This document shows positions 1 through 9,793 of a DNA stretch of 64,000 nt, piece after piece. A program made the translations under genes and the position numbers. The notes under the pieces were generated by a model. The model was given only the letters and a program-made list of their open reading frames with translations, was not told the origin of the DNA and did no database searches. Every line of letters begins with the position of its first letter. Within the stretch, counting starts at the first letter, position 1. Origin of the DNA: Pseudomonas sp. KBW05 (GTDB lineage Bacteria; Pseudomonadota; Gammaproteobacteria; Pseudomonadales; Pseudomonadaceae); assembly GCF_003852405.1 (NCBI RefSeq), contig NZ_QAJM01000027.1:62001-126000 (forward strand), written 5' to 3'.

Positions 1-166
1 GGTGGCGAAAGCCCCGTAGGACGGCCTCGCGTCCTGATGAATTGCGATGGTCAGGGCCGGCTGTGTGCCGCATGTCCTCTGGCCAGGCCGCTTTTGGCGG
101 CGTTCGCGACTATAGCAGCAATGATTAAGTGCTTCAATTCCATAAAAAATTGTTATCATCGCCGGC
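1..166. other. Leader/promoter region upstream of rluC
   Basis: No gene is seen here. In Pseudomonas the RNase E gene rne usually lies divergently upstream of rluC, so this stretch probably holds the long rne 5' leader (read on the minus strand) together with the rluC promoter. The bases just before rluC are AT-rich. The rne assignment is inferred from known gene order; rne itself lies outside the window. Confidence 0.4.
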
Positions 167-1126
167 ATGACGACTACCGCCCCCCAGACCCCCAGCGTCC
201 AGCTGCTTGAGGTCTCGCCGGAATATGCCGGCCAACGCATCGACAATTTTCTCCTGGCCAGGCTCAAAGGCGTGCCCAAGACCTTGATTTACCGCATCTT
301 GCGTAAAGGTGAAGTGCGGGTGAACAAGGGCCGGATCAAGCCCGAGTACAAGCTGCAGGCGGGCGATATCGTCCGCGTGCCGCCGGTGCGCGTGCCTGAG
401 CGTGACGAGCCTGTGCCATTGGCTCAGGGCTTGTTGCAGCGCCTGGAAGCCTCGATTGTCTTCGAAGACAACAAGCTGATCGTAATCAACAAGCCCTGCG
501 GCATTGCCGTGCACGGTGGCAGCGGCCTGACGTTCGGCGTGATTGAAGCCTTCCGTCAGTTGCGCCCGGATGCCAAGGAGCTGGAACTGGTCCACCGCCT
601 GGACCGTGACACCTCCGGTCTGCTGATGATCGCCAAGAAGCGCAGCATGTTGCGTCACCTGCACACCGCCCTGCGTGGCGATGGCGTGGACAAGCGCTAC
701 ATGGCGCTGGTGCGTGGCAACTGGGCCAGCTCGATCAAGAGCGTGCGTGCACCGTTGCAGAAGAGCAACCTGCGCTCCGGCGAACGCATGGTCGAAGTGG
801 ACGAGGAGGGCAAAGAAGCCCTGACCCTGTTCAAGGTGCTGCGCCGTTTCGGTGACTTCGCCACGATGGTCGAGGCCAAGCCGGTGACCGGGCGTACCCA
901 CCAGATCCGTGTGCACACGCTGCACGCCGGGCATTGCATCGCGGGCGACACCAAGTATGGCGACGAGGATTTCTCCAGGGAGATCCGCGACCTGGGCGGC
1001 AAGCGCCTGTTCCTGCACGCCTACATGCTCACTGTGCCGCTGCCCGATGGCGGTGAATTGAAGTTGCAGGCCCCGGTCGATGAGATGTGGGCCAAGACCG
1101 TGGAGCGTTTGAGTGTCGCACCTTGA
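167..1126 (+). CDS. rluC: 23S rRNA pseudouridine synthase RluC
   Basis: Converts uridines of 23S rRNA (positions 955, 2504 and 2580 in E. coli numbering) to pseudouridine. An S4 RNA-binding domain covers about residues 20-75, followed by the RsuA/RluA catalytic domain. The diagnostic HRLDRDTSG motif is at 143-151, with catalytic Asp146. The length (319 aa) is normal for the family. The 3' end overlaps the next gene by 14 bases, so the two are probably co-transcribed. The position next to the usual site of rne, and the downstream order, match RluC rather than RluA or RluD. Confidence 0.96.
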   Translation: MTTTAPQTPSVQLLEVSPEYAGQRIDNFLLARLKGVPKTLIYRILRKGEVRVNKGRIKPEYKLQAGDIVRVPPVRVPERDEPVPLAQGLLQRLEASIVFEDNKLIVINKPCGIAVHGGSGLTFGVIEAFRQLRPDAKELELVHRLDRDTSGLLMIAKKRSMLRHLHTALRGDGVDKRYMALVRGNWASSIKSVRAPLQKSNLRSGERMVEVDEEGKEALTLFKVLRRFGDFATMVEAKPVTGRTHQIRVHTLHAGHCIAGDTKYGDEDFSREIRDLGGKRLFLHAYMLTVPLPDGGELKLQAPVDEMWAKTVERLSVAP

Positions 1127-1775
1127 TTACAAGCTGCTGATTTTTGATTGGGACGGCACCCTGGCCAATTCCATTGGCCGGATCGTCGAGTCGATGCATG
1201 CCGCGTCGACCCGCTCGGGTTATGCGTTGTGCACGGATCACGCGGTCAAGGGCATCATCGGCCTGGGTTTGCCTGAGGCGATCCGCACCTTGTACCCCGA
1301 CATCAGCGACGCTGAGCTGATCGCCTTTCGCGAGCACTACGCCGATCACTACATTGCGCTGGAGGCCGAGCCTTCGCCGCTGTTTGAGGGCGTGGTGCAG
1401 TCCCTGGCCGCGTTCCGTGCCGAGGGCTACCAGTTGGCCGTCGCCACCGGCAAGGCCCGTCGCGGCCTGGATCGGGTGCTCAAGGCCCACGGTTGGGAAG
1501 ATTATTTCGACATCACCCGTGCTGCCGATGAAACCGCCAGCAAGCCGCACCCGTTGATGCTGGAGCAGATCCTGGCCCATTGCGGCGTATCGCCGCGCCA
1601 GGCGTTGATGGTGGGTGATGCTTCCTTCGACCTGATGATGGCTCGCAATGCTGGCATGGACAGTGTCGCGGTCAGCTATGGTGCCCAGGCCGCCGAGGCC
1701 TTGCAGCAATACGAGCCGCGGCTGACGATCGATCATTTTTCCGAATTGCAGGCCTGGCTCGGCCGGGCCCAATAA
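1113..1775 (+). CDS. HAD-IA family hydrolase (phosphoglycolate phosphatase-like)
   Basis: A 220-aa haloacid-dehalogenase phosphatase. Motif I is DWDGTLANS with the nucleophile Asp12 and Asp14; a conserved lysine (SKPHP) and the acidic GDASFD motif follow in the right order, with a helical cap between. The substrate cannot be told from sequence; relatives are annotated as phosphoglycolate phosphatase-like. The start is GTG, inside the end of rluC, which suggests translational coupling. The next gene begins 21 bases after the stop, so rluC, this gene and sppA look like one operon, as in other pseudomonads. Confidence 0.92.
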   Translation: MSHLDYKLLIFDWDGTLANSIGRIVESMHAASTRSGYALCTDHAVKGIIGLGLPEAIRTLYPDISDAELIAFREHYADHYIALEAEPSPLFEGVVQSLAAFRAEGYQLAVATGKARRGLDRVLKAHGWEDYFDITRAADETASKPHPLMLEQILAHCGVSPRQALMVGDASFDLMMARNAGMDSVAVSYGAQAAEALQQYEPRLTIDHFSELQAWLGRAQ

Positions 1776-1796
1776 GTCTTTGCTGGGGTTAATGGC

Positions 1797-2780
1797 ATGA
1801 GTGATGAGTGGAAAGCGCCCGAAAAGGCCCAGAGTGGTGACGACAAGAGCTGGAAGCTGCTGGAGAAGACCCTCCTGGCCAGCGTCCAGGAGCAGCGTCG
1901 TTCGCGGCGTTGGGGGATTTTCTTCAAGCTGCTGACCTTCACCTACCTGTTCGGCATGCTGGTGTTGTTCAGCCCGCTGGTGGACATGGAGAAAAGCGCC
2001 ACCCGTGGCAGTCATTACACCGCCTTGATCGAAGTGTGTGGGGTGATTGCCGACAAGGAGTCCGCCAGTGCCGACAATATTGTCGGCAGCCTGCGCACCG
2101 CGTTTGAAGACCCCAAGGTCAAGGGCGTGATCCTGCGCATCAACAGCCCTGGCGGCAGCCCGGTGCAGTCGGGTTATGTGTATGACGAGATTCGCCGTCT
2201 GCGTGCCCTGCACCCGGATACCAAGCTGTACGCGGTGATTTCCGACCTGGGTGCCTCCGGCGCCTATTACATCGCCAGTGCCGCCGACCAGATCTATGCC
2301 GACAAGGCCAGCCTGGTGGGGTCCATTGGTGTGACGGCGGCCGGTTACGGCTTTGTCGGCACCATGGAGAAGCTGGGGGTGGAACGTCGCACCTACAATT
2401 CAGGCGAGCACAAATCGTTCCTTGACCCTTTCCAGCCGCAAAAGGCGGATGAAACCCAGTTCTGGCAGGGCGTGCTCGACACTACCCATCGCCAGTTCAT
2501 TGCCAGTGTGAAGCAAGGGCGTGGCGATCGTCTGAAGGATAAGGATCACCCAGAGCTGTTTTCCGGGTTGGTCTGGTCGGGCGAGCAAGCGTTGCCGCTG
2601 GGCTTGATCGATGGCTTGGGCAGTGCCAGCTCGGTAGCGCGCGATGTCATCGGCGAGAAAGAGCTGGTGGACTTCACTGTGCAGGAATCGCCGTTTGACC
2701 GGTTCTCCAAGAAGCTGGGGGCCAGTGTGGCAGAGAAGCTCGCGCTGTATATGGGCTTCCAGGGGCCGACCCTGCGCTGA
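1797..2780 (+). CDS. sppA: Signal peptide peptidase SppA (S49 family, short form)
   Basis: Inner-membrane serine protease that degrades cleaved signal peptides. A single membrane segment lies at about residues 41-62, followed by a periplasmic S49 domain. The Ser-Lys dyad is visible: Ser154 in GASGAYY and Lys206 in GEHKSF, spaced as in the 36-kDa bacterial SppA. The length of 327 aa fits the short form rather than the 67-kDa E. coli form. It is last in the rluC operon; a large palindrome follows the stop. Confidence 0.94.
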   Translation: MSDEWKAPEKAQSGDDKSWKLLEKTLLASVQEQRRSRRWGIFFKLLTFTYLFGMLVLFSPLVDMEKSATRGSHYTALIEVCGVIADKESASADNIVGSLRTAFEDPKVKGVILRINSPGGSPVQSGYVYDEIRRLRALHPDTKLYAVISDLGASGAYYIASAADQIYADKASLVGSIGVTAAGYGFVGTMEKLGVERRTYNSGEHKSFLDPFQPQKADETQFWQGVLDTTHRQFIASVKQGRGDRLKDKDHPELFSGLVWSGEQALPLGLIDGLGSASSVARDVIGEKELVDFTVQESPFDRFSKKLGASVAEKLALYMGFQGPTLR

Positions 2781-2804
2781 GATTCTGAACCTGTTGTAGA
2801 TCTA

Positions 2805-2898
2805 AATGTGGGAGCGGGCTTGCTCGCGAATGCGGTGTTTCAGTCACCTGATGTATTGGCTGACCCACTGCATTCGCGAGCAAGCCCGCTCCCACATT
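2805..2898. repeat. Pseudomonas REP palindrome pair (REPIN-like)
   Basis: Two inverted 33-base arms (2805-2837 and 2866-2898) match at all but one position and are separated by 28 bases. Each arm contains GTGGGAGCGGGCTTGCTCGCG, the typical core of the P. fluorescens-group REP family. It lies between the convergent sppA and maf genes, where it can act as a transcription barrier. Such doublets are mobilised in trans by RAYT transposases; none is in the window. Confidence 0.92.
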
Positions 2899-2913
2899 TG
2901 CTTTGCGATGTGT

Positions 2914-3492
2914 TTAAGGGATTTGCACACCCTCGGCCAGCAGCATATCCACCAGTCGAATCAGTGGCAGCCCGATCAAGCTGGTCGCATCCGGCCCTTC
3001 GGTACTCTGGAACAGGCTCACCCCTAGCCCTTCAGCCTTGAAGCTGCCTGCGCAGTCATACGGCTGCTCGATCCGCAGGTAACGCTCGATTCGCTCGGCG
3101 TCCAGCGCGCGCATCTGCACCGTAAACGGCACGCAGTCCACCTGGCAGTGCCCCGTCTCGCTGTTGAGCAGTGCCAGGCCGGTCAGGAAGCTCACGCGCT
3201 TGCCGCTGGCGGCCAGCAGCTGTTCGCGGGCGTTCTCGAAGGTGTGCGGCTTGCCGATGATCCGTCCGTCGAGCGCGGCCACCTGGTCGGAGCCAATGAT
3301 CAAATGCCCCGGATGAGCGGCGGCAAGGGCGCGGGCCTTTTCTTCGGCGAGGCGTTTGACCAGTTCGACGGCGGACTCATTGGCGCGATGGCTTTCGTCA
3401 ATATCCGGCGAGCTGCAGATGAACGGCAAGTGCAGGCGGCCGAGCAATTCCCGGCGATAAACCGAGCTGGAAGCGAGTAATAAAGGCAGCAT
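2914..3492 (-). CDS. Maf-family nucleotide pyrophosphatase (YceF type)
   Basis: Hydrolyses non-canonical nucleotides to monophosphates; the YceF subgroup acts on 7-methyl-GTP. The 192-aa protein begins LLLASSSVYRRELL, the Maf signature, and has Asp69 in SDQVAALDG as the probable catalytic base. The start at 3492 was chosen because GGAGACG lies just upstream and the first residues fit the family; a longer in-frame extension is not supported. It is divergent from yceD-rpmF-plsX, the same neighbourhood as E. coli yceF, which supports the YceF assignment. Confidence 0.92.
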   Translation of the reverse strand: MLPLLLASSSVYRRELLGRLHLPFICSSPDIDESHRANESAVELVKRLAEEKARALAAAHPGHLIIGSDQVAALDGRIIGKPHTFENAREQLLAASGKRVSFLTGLALLNSETGHCQVDCVPFTVQMRALDAERIERYLRIEQPYDCAGSFKAEGLGVSLFQSTEGPDATSLIGLPLIRLVDMLLAEGVQIP

Positions 3493-3560
3493 GGGCGTCT
3501 CCTCAAGGCAGTCGCGGATTCTAGCGAGGAGTCCAGGTGACGGACAGGGCTGAATTTCCT

Positions 3561-3588
3561 TTGACATGGCTGGGTGCATCCCTATAAT
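3561..3588 (+). promoter_or_regulatory. Near-consensus sigma-70 promoter for yceD-rpmF
   Basis: TTGACA (3561-3566) and TATAAT (3583-3588) are perfect hexamers separated by 16 bases. A transcript would start near 3595, only a few bases before the yceD ATG at 3598, so the mRNA would be almost leaderless. Confidence 0.8.
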
Positions 3589-3597
3589 GCTGCGCCT

Positions 3598-4128
3598 ATG
3601 TTGAATGACCCGATTCCACCTCACGTTGACCCGCGCAAATTGGCAGATCGTGGCACTTCCCTTCAAGGTGAATTGCTGCTGGCCGATTTGGAGAGACTCT
3701 GCGACCCGCTTTCCGACACTGTCGGTACGGTGCAGGCGAAATTCGTTTTTGAACGAGATGAACGTAAATCTGTGGTAATTCACAGCTTTATCGACACCGA
3801 GGTCAAAATGGTTTGCCAGCGTTGTCTTGAGCTGGTCACCCTGCCGATTCACAGCGAATGCAGTTACGCTGTGGTGAAGGAGGGTGCGAATACCCAGTCG
3901 TTACCGAAAGGTTATGACGTGCTGGAACTGGGCGAAGATCCATTGGATCTGCATGCACTGATCGAGGAGGAGCTCTTGCTCGCCTTGCCCATTGTGCCTG
4001 CTCATCATCCGGAAGAATGCCAGCAGCCGGAGGGGCTCGATGACGAGCCCGAACCGAGCGAGGACGAGGTAACGCGGTCCAACCCGTTCAGTGTATTGGC
4101 GCAGTTAAAGCGTGACCCAAACGTTTAG
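3598..4128 (+). CDS. yceD: YceD/DUF177 protein, large-subunit rRNA accumulation protein
   Basis: A 176-aa DUF177 protein. Relatives upstream of rpmF (E. coli YceD, plant DUF177A) are implicated in 23S rRNA accumulation and ribosome assembly. Cysteines in the CQRC motif and a third in SEC are in the family pattern, and the C-terminal third is acidic. The start at 3598 gives the sequence seen in other pseudomonads; an in-frame ATG at 3574 lies inside the promoter and is rejected. The near-consensus promoter leaves almost no room for a ribosome-binding site. rpmF follows after 13 bases. Confidence 0.9.
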   Translation: MLNDPIPPHVDPRKLADRGTSLQGELLLADLERLCDPLSDTVGTVQAKFVFERDERKSVVIHSFIDTEVKMVCQRCLELVTLPIHSECSYAVVKEGANTQSLPKGYDVLELGEDPLDLHALIEEELLLALPIVPAHHPEECQQPEGLDDEPEPSEDEVTRSNPFSVLAQLKRDPNV

Positions 4129-4141
4129 GAGTTAATCAATT

Positions 4142-4324
4142 ATGGCTGTTCAGCAGAACAAAAAATCCCGCTCTGCCCGTGACATGCGTCGTTCGCACGA
4201 CGCCCTGACGGCGAGCACTCTGTCTGTAGAAAAAACCACCGGTGAAATTCACCTGCGTCACCACGTATCGCCAGAAGGCGTATACCGTGGCCGTAAAGTG
4301 ATCGACAAGGGCGCTGACGAGTAA
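4142..4324 (+). CDS. rpmF: 50S ribosomal protein L32
   Basis: A 60-aa basic protein of the large ribosomal subunit, with the standard N-terminus [20 protein letters not shown]. It has no cysteines, so it is the zinc-independent form. A good Shine-Dalgarno (AGGAGTTA) lies upstream. It sits between yceD and plsX as in most gammaproteobacteria, coupling ribosome and phospholipid synthesis. Confidence 0.97.
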   Translation: MAVQQNKKSRSARDMRRSHDALTASTLSVEKTTGEIHLRHHVSPEGVYRGRKVIDKGADE

Positions 4325-4328
4325 TCAC

Positions 4329-5339
4329 TTGTCTGCTCTAGTCATCGCGATAGACGCAATGGGCGGGGACTTCGGTCCCCGCAGCATTGTTCAGGCCTGC
4401 ATTGCCAGCCTGTCTGCAACGCCCTCGCTGCACCTGACCCTCGTCGGTCAACCCTCCTTACTTGAAGACTTGATTGCCAGCCATCCGGCGGTGGATCGCG
4501 CGCGCCTGACAATTACGCCAGCCAGCGAAACCATCACCATGGATGAAAAGCCGGCGGCTGCCCTGCGTGGCAAGCCTGACTCTTCAATGCGCGTGGCCTT
4601 GGAGCTGTTGCGCGATGGCAAGGTGCAAGCCTGTGTCAGTGCCGGCAACACCGGCGCGCTGATGGCGTTGTCGCGCTATGTGCTCAAGACGTTGCCGGGC
4701 ATTGATCGCCCGGCGATGGTCGCGGCGATTCCGACGCAGAAAGGCTATTGCCAGCTGCTGGACCTGGGCGCAAACGTCGATTGCAGTGCCGAGCATCTGT
4801 TCCAGTTTGCGGTGATGGGCTCTGTGGCCGCCGAAGCACTGGGCGTGGCGCGGCCGCGGGTGGCCCTGCTGAATATCGGCACCGAAGACATCAAGGGCAA
4901 CCAGCAGGTCAAGCTCGCGGCCACGTTGTTACAGGGCGCGCGCGGCTTGAACTACATCGGTTTTGTCGAGGGGGACGGTTTGTACCGGGGCGAAGCGGAT
5001 GTGGTGGTGTGCGACGGATTTGTCGGCAATATCCTGCTTAAATCCAGTGAAGGCCTGGCGACGATGATCGCCACGCGCATTGAAGCGCTGTTCAAGCAGA
5101 GCGTCGCTTCACGCCTGGTGGGTGCTTTGGCGCTGCCATTGATGCGCCGCTTGCAGGCTGACCTGGCGCCGGCGCGGCATAACGGTGCGAGCTTTCTCGG
5201 CTTGCAGGGCATTGTGGTGAAAAGCCATGGCTCGGCCGGTGTGGAAGGCTTTCAAAGTGCGATTGCGCGGGCTGTGATCGAGATCCAGGAAAACCTGCCG
5301 CAACGCTTGCACGGCCGTCTCGGGGACCTGTTGCCTTAG
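4329..5339 (+). CDS. plsX: Phosphate acyltransferase PlsX
   Basis: Converts acyl-ACP and phosphate to acyl-phosphate, the donor for PlsY in phospholipid synthesis. The N-terminal [11 protein letters not shown] and the long glycine-rich body are typical, and 336 aa is a normal length. The chosen start is TTG, four bases after the rpmF stop, giving [14 protein letters not shown]. It is transcribed with rpmF and leads into the fab cluster, linking phospholipid and fatty-acid synthesis. Confidence 0.95.
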   Translation: MSALVIAIDAMGGDFGPRSIVQACIASLSATPSLHLTLVGQPSLLEDLIASHPAVDRARLTITPASETITMDEKPAAALRGKPDSSMRVALELLRDGKVQACVSAGNTGALMALSRYVLKTLPGIDRPAMVAAIPTQKGYCQLLDLGANVDCSAEHLFQFAVMGSVAAEALGVARPRVALLNIGTEDIKGNQQVKLAATLLQGARGLNYIGFVEGDGLYRGEADVVVCDGFVGNILLKSSEGLATMIATRIEALFKQSVASRLVGALALPLMRRLQADLAPARHNGASFLGLQGIVVKSHGSAGVEGFQSAIARAVIEIQENLPQRLHGRLGDLLP

Positions 5340-5465
5340 GCGAATCGGCCCGAAAATGCTTAAATGTGACCGGCCAGTTCAATTGACCATCCAATTTGTC
5401 AGTTTCGTGCGCTCCCACCGTAGGCGCGTTCATTTTTGACGACCAGATCATTAGGGGCTTGTTAC

Positions 5466-6404
5466 ATGTCTACATCCCTCGCATTCGTCTTTCCAGGGCA
5501 GGGTTCGCAGTCCCTCGGCATGTTGGCCGAGCTGGGCGCGCAATACCCGCTGATCCTGGATACCTTCAAGGAAGCTTCCGACGCCCTGGGTTACGACCTG
5601 TGGGCACTGACCCAGCAAGGGCCGGAAGAGCAACTCAATCAAACCGATAAAACCCAGCCGGCCATCCTGACCGCTTCGATCGCCCTGTGGCGCTTGTGGC
5701 TGGCAGAAGGCGGCGCGCGTCCGGCATTCGTTGCCGGTCATAGCCTGGGCGAATACAGCGCCCTGGTGGCGGCGGGCAGCCTGACGCTCGCGGAAGCGGT
5801 CAAGCTGGTCGAGCGCCGTGGCCAATTGATGCAAGAAGCAGTTCCGGCCGGGCAGGGCGGCATGGCCGCTATCCTGGGGCTGGACGACGCCGTGGTGATC
5901 GAAGCCTGTGCCGAAGCGGCCCAGGGCGAAGTGGTCAGCGCGGTGAACTTCAACTCACCTGGCCAGGTTGTGATCGCTGGTGCCAAGGCTGCCGTTGAAC
6001 GCGCCATCGAAGGCTGCAAGGCCCGTGGCGCCAAGCGTGCTTTGCCGTTGCCGGTAAGCGTGCCGTCGCACTGCGAGCTGATGCGCCCGGCAGCCGAGCG
6101 CTTTGCCGAGTCCATCGCCGCCATCAACTGGCAGGCGCCGCAGATCCCGCTGGTGCAGAACGTCAGCGCGGCCGTTGCCGCTGATCTCGACACCCTCAAG
6201 CGCGACCTGCTGGAGCAACTCTACAAGCCAGTGCGCTGGGTTGAATCGGTGCAGACCCTGGCTGCCAATGGCGCCACCGAGCTGGTCGAGTGCGGTCCGG
6301 GCAAAGTCCTGGCCGGCCTGAACAAGCGCTGCGCCGACGGCGTGTCGACTGCCAACCTCAATACCCCGGATGCCTTCGCTGCCGCTCGTGCAGCACTGGC
6401 CTGA
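5466..6404 (+). CDS. fabD: Malonyl-CoA:ACP transacylase FabD
   Basis: Transfers malonyl from CoA to acyl carrier protein for fatty acid elongation. The GQGSQ motif is at residues 11-15 and the nucleophile elbow GHSLGEYSA contains Ser93; the later PSHCELM carries the conserved histidine. The ATG at 5466 gives the normal 312-aa protein. fabG follows 31 bases downstream, so fabD and fabG are probably one transcript. Confidence 0.96.
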   Translation: MSTSLAFVFPGQGSQSLGMLAELGAQYPLILDTFKEASDALGYDLWALTQQGPEEQLNQTDKTQPAILTASIALWRLWLAEGGARPAFVAGHSLGEYSALVAAGSLTLAEAVKLVERRGQLMQEAVPAGQGGMAAILGLDDAVVIEACAEAAQGEVVSAVNFNSPGQVVIAGAKAAVERAIEGCKARGAKRALPLPVSVPSHCELMRPAAERFAESIAAINWQAPQIPLVQNVSAAVAADLDTLKRDLLEQLYKPVRWVESVQTLAANGATELVECGPGKVLAGLNKRCADGVSTANLNTPDAFAAARAALA

Positions 6405-6435
6405 GCCTTTATTTACGAACTTGGGAGAAGCCTGC

Positions 6436-7179
6436 ATGAGTCTGCAAGGTAAAGTTGCACTGGTTACCGGCGCCAGCCGTGGCATTGGCCAGGCGATCGC
6501 CCTGGAACTGGGCCGTCAGGGCGCCGTTGTGATCGGCACCGCCACTTCCGCTTCGGGCGCCGAGCGTATCGCCGCGACCCTGAAGGAAAACGGCGTGCAA
6601 GGCACCGGCCTGGAGCTGAACGTGACCAGCGATGAGTCCGTGGCCGCTGTATTGGCCCAGATCACCGCAGAGTTCGGCGCGCCGGCTATTCTGGTAAACA
6701 ACGCCGGTATCACCCGCGACAACCTGATGATGCGCATGAAAGACGACGAGTGGTACGACGTGGTCGATACCAACTTGAACAGTCTGTTTCGCCTGTCCAA
6801 GGGCGTTCTGCGCGGCATGACCAAGGCGCGTTGGGGCCGAATTATCAATATTGGCTCCGTAGTGGGTGCCATGGGCAACGCAGGCCAAGTAAACTACGCG
6901 TCCGCCAAGGCCGGTCTGGAAGGTTTCAGCCGGGCATTGGCACGTGAAGTCGGTTCGCGGTCGATTACGGTCAACTCGGTGGCCCCTGGGTTCATCGACA
7001 CCGATATGACCCGCGAACTGCCGGAAGCACAGCGTGAAGCCTTGCTGACGCAGATTCCGCTGGGCCGTCTGGGCCAGGCTCAAGAGATCGCGAATGTGGT
7101 GTCTTTCCTGGCATCCGACGGTGCGGCATACGTGACTGGGGCTACAATCCCGGTTAACGGCGGGATGTACATGAGTTAA
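6436..7179 (+). CDS. fabG: 3-oxoacyl-ACP reductase FabG
   Basis: NADPH-dependent reductase of the fatty acid cycle, a classical short-chain dehydrogenase of 247 aa. Visible are the TGASRGIG nucleotide-binding motif (11-18), the NNAG motif (88-91), and the catalytic Ser141, Tyr154 and Lys158. A GGGAGAAG ribosome-binding site lies upstream of the ATG at 6436. It is followed by acpP after 191 bases. Confidence 0.97.
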   Translation: MSLQGKVALVTGASRGIGQAIALELGRQGAVVIGTATSASGAERIAATLKENGVQGTGLELNVTSDESVAAVLAQITAEFGAPAILVNNAGITRDNLMMRMKDDEWYDVVDTNLNSLFRLSKGVLRGMTKARWGRIINIGSVVGAMGNAGQVNYASAKAGLEGFSRALAREVGSRSITVNSVAPGFIDTDMTRELPEAQREALLTQIPLGRLGQAQEIANVVSFLASDGAAYVTGATIPVNGGMYMS

Positions 7180-7370
7180 ATTGTGACGGATCGCTTCAAA
7201 AAAATGTCATACGAGCTGTCTAAAATCCGTTATAAAGCTGCAACTTAATTTAGAGGCGGGTGGCCGAACGGGTAGGTGGTGAAGCTTTCAGTTGAAAAGC
7301 TGAAAAGGCTTTCTATACACTTACCCACTGGCCAGCTGCCTGAATTTGTCCATTAGGAGTTAAACAAGGT

Positions 7371-7607
7371 ATGAGCACCATCGAAGAGCGCGTCAAGAAA
7401 ATCGTTGCCGAGCAACTGGGCGTTAAAGAAGAAGAAGTGGTCAACACTGCTTCCTTCGTAGAAGACCTGGGTGCCGATTCCCTTGACACCGTTGAGCTGG
7501 TGATGGCTCTGGAAGAGGAATTCGAGACCGAAATCCCGGACGAAGAAGCTGAAAAAATCACTACTGTTCAAGCTGCTATCGACTACGTTACCAGCCATCA
7601 GGCGTAA
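7371..7607 (+). CDS. acpP: Acyl carrier protein AcpP
   Basis: Carries growing acyl chains on a phosphopantetheine attached to Ser37 in the DSL motif. The 78-aa acidic protein has the standard sequence [17 protein letters not shown]. Codon use is typical of very highly expressed genes, and AGGAG sits upstream. The 190-base leader from fabG is long enough for its own promoter, and a strong terminator follows, so acpP is probably also made as a separate abundant mRNA. Confidence 0.98.
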   Translation: MSTIEERVKKIVAEQLGVKEEEVVNTASFVEDLGADSLDTVELVMALEEEFETEIPDEEAEKITTVQAAIDYVTSHQA

Positions 7608-7634
7608 TAGTTTTTAGTCGTCGCTTGCTGTTGG

Positions 7635-7674
7635 GAAAAACCGCACTGCTGTTACAGCGTGCGGTTTTTTCTTT
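7635..7674 (+). terminator. Rho-independent terminator after acpP
   Basis: AAAAACCGCAC pairs with GTGCGGTTTTT around a short partly paired loop, and the right arm runs into a T-rich tail. It lies 28 bases after acpP and before fabF, so it separates or attenuates expression of the two genes. Confidence 0.9.
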
Positions 7675-7732
7675 AGCTCTGACGAAAAGTGGTTTTGAAG
7701 CGAAGTGTCGTCATTAGAAAAAGGAGAGTGCT

Positions 7733-8977
7733 GTGTCGCGTAGACGCGTCGTAGTCACCGGTATGGGTATGTTGTCGCCACTGGGTACGGATGTGCCGAG
7801 CAGTTGGCAGGGCATTCTGGCTGGCCGCAGTGGTATTGGTCTGATTGAACACACGGACCTTTCTGCCTATTCCACCCGTTTTGGCGGCTCGGTAAAGGGT
7901 TTCAATGTCGAGGAATATCTCTCGGTCAAAGAGTCCCGCAAGCTCGACCTGTTCATTCAGTACGGCCTGGCAGCCGGTTTTCAGGCAGTGCGTAACGCCG
8001 GCCTGGAAGTCACCGACGCCAACCGTGACCGCATTGGCGTGGCCATGGGCTCGGGTATTGGTGGTCTGACCAATATCGAAGAAACCAGCCGCATCTTGCA
8101 CGATACTGGCCCCCGTCGAATTTCACCGTTCTTCGTGCCGGGCTCGATCATCAATATGATTTCCGGTTTCCTGTCCATCCACCTGGGTGCACAGGGGCCT
8201 AACTACGCCATTGCCACGGCGTGCACCACGGGTACGCATTGCATCGGCATGGCGGCGCGCAACATCGCCTACGACGAAGCCGACGTGATGATTGCCGGTG
8301 GCGCCGAAATGGCCGCCTGCGGCCTCGGCATGGGCGGCTTCGGCGCGTCTCGTGCGCTGTCCACCCGCAACGATGAGCCGACCCGTGCCAGCCGTCCGTG
8401 GGACAAGGGCCGTGACGGTTTCGTCCTGTCCGACGGTGCCGGTGCCCTGGTGCTGGAAGAGTTGGAGCACGCCAAGGCGCGTGGTGCCACCATCTACGCC
8501 GAGCTGATCGGTTTTGGCATGAGCGGTGACGCCTATCACATGACTTCGCCACCGTCCGACGGTGCCGGTGCTGCGCGTTGCATCACCAATGCTCTGCGCG
8601 ATGCGAAGATCAATGCCGACCAGGTGCAGTACATCAACGCCCACGGCACCTCGACGCCGACTGGCGACCTGGCGGAAGCCGAGGCCATCAAATCGGTGTT
8701 CGGCGAGCATGCCTACAAGCTGGCGGTCAGCTCCACCAAGTCCATGACGGGCCACCTGTTGGGCGCGGCGGGCGCGGTCGAAGCGATCTTCAGCGTCATG
8801 GCCATCAAGGACCAGGTCGCTCCGCCGACCATCAACCTGGATGAGCCGGACGAAGGTTGCGACCTGAACTTCGTACCGCACGAAGCGCAGCCGATGCCGA
8901 TCGACGTGACGATTTCCAACTCGTTCGGCTTTGGTGGCACCAACGGCTCCCTGGTGTTCCGCCGGTTCGCCGAGTGA
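7733..8977 (+). CDS. fabF: 3-oxoacyl-ACP synthase II FabF
   Basis: Condensing enzyme that extends acyl-ACP with malonyl-ACP. The Cys-His-His triad is visible: Cys164 in ATACTTGTH, His304 in [11 protein letters not shown] and His341 in [11 protein letters not shown]. The start is GTG at 7733 preceded by AAAGGAGAG. The length is 414 aa. The stop TGA overlaps the pabC ATG by one base, so pabC translation is coupled to it. Confidence 0.97.
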   Translation: MSRRRVVVTGMGMLSPLGTDVPSSWQGILAGRSGIGLIEHTDLSAYSTRFGGSVKGFNVEEYLSVKESRKLDLFIQYGLAAGFQAVRNAGLEVTDANRDRIGVAMGSGIGGLTNIEETSRILHDTGPRRISPFFVPGSIINMISGFLSIHLGAQGPNYAIATACTTGTHCIGMAARNIAYDEADVMIAGGAEMAACGLGMGGFGASRALSTRNDEPTRASRPWDKGRDGFVLSDGAGALVLEELEHAKARGATIYAELIGFGMSGDAYHMTSPPSDGAGAARCITNALRDAKINADQVQYINAHGTSTPTGDLAEAEAIKSVFGEHAYKLAVSSTKSMTGHLLGAAGAVEAIFSVMAIKDQVAPPTINLDEPDEGCDLNFVPHEAQPMPIDVTISNSFGFGGTNGSLVFRRFAE

Positions 8978-9792
8978 TGGAAAGCTGGGTCGACGGTCAG
9001 CCAGCGGACAGCGTGCCCCTGAAAGATCGCGGCCTGGCCTATGGCGATGGGCTGTTCGAGACCATCGCCGTCAAGGCCGGGCAGCCTGTGCTGCTCGACC
9101 GTCACCTGCAACGTCTCGACGACGGCTGCAGGCGCCTCGCTTTAGTTGCGGATCACGGGGTGATCCGCAACGAAGTGCTGGCCTATGCCGCCGCCCTTGG
9201 TGGTGGTGTGCTCAAGTTGATCCTCACCCGCGGCGACAGCCTGCGCGGTTATGGCATCAACCCCGGCGCCTCGGTGCGCCGTATCTTGCAGGGCAGTCCG
9301 CCCGCAACCTATCCCCCCGCCCATGGAACCGACGGCATCCGCCTGTTTCCGTGTGCCACCCGTTTGGCCGAGCAACCCTTGTTGGCTGGCCTCAAGCATC
9401 TCAATCGCCTGGAGCAAGTGATTGCCCGCACCGAATGGCAGGATGCCGAGCACGCCGAAGGCTTGATGCTGGATGTGTCTGGTCGTGTCATCGAAGGTGT
9501 GTTCAGCAACCTGTTCTTGGTGCGCAACGGCTTGTTACTAACCGCTGATCTGACGCGTTGCGGGGTTGCCGGCGTCATGCGTGCCGAGATCCTGGCCCAG
9601 GCGCAAACCCTGGGCGTCCCGGTGGCCGTGGCCGACATCAGCCTTGAGCAGTTGCGACAGGCTGACGAAGTCTTTGTCTGCAACAGCGTTTATGGCATTT
9701 GGCCGGTGCGCGGCTGCGCTGCGATGAGCTGGCCGGTTGGGCCGCTCACCCGTAAACTGCAGGGCATTGTTCGCGCGCTATTGGATATTTGA
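8977..9792 (+). CDS. pabC: Aminodeoxychorismate lyase PabC
   Basis: PLP enzyme that releases pyruvate from 4-amino-4-deoxychorismate to give p-aminobenzoate for folate synthesis. It is a 271-aa fold-type IV aminotransferase relative; the PLP lysine is Lys140 in GLKHLNRLEQV, and the GDGLFET motif near residue 23 is conserved. It overlaps fabF by one base (TGATG) and is followed by mltG two bases after its stop. The order fabF-pabC-mltG-tmk is standard in gammaproteobacteria. Confidence 0.95.
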   Translation: MESWVDGQPADSVPLKDRGLAYGDGLFETIAVKAGQPVLLDRHLQRLDDGCRRLALVADHGVIRNEVLAYAAALGGGVLKLILTRGDSLRGYGINPGASVRRILQGSPPATYPPAHGTDGIRLFPCATRLAEQPLLAGLKHLNRLEQVIARTEWQDAEHAEGLMLDVSGRVIEGVFSNLFLVRNGLLLTADLTRCGVAGVMRAEILAQAQTLGVPVAVADISLEQLRQADEVFVCNSVYGIWPVRGCAAMSWPVGPLTRKLQGIVRALLDI

Positions 9793-9793
9793 G

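Noticed and set aside
134-2213. Long minus-strand open frames opposite rluC and sppA (for example 134-1018 and 1029-2213)
   Set aside because: They are antisense to well-conserved genes in high-G+C DNA and have no domain, start site or codon pattern of their own.
7250-7330. Possible tRNA-like or riboswitch-like fold before acpP
   Set aside because: The hairpins around CTTTCAGTTGAAAAGCTG do not make a cloverleaf or known riboswitch; probably just the acpP leader.
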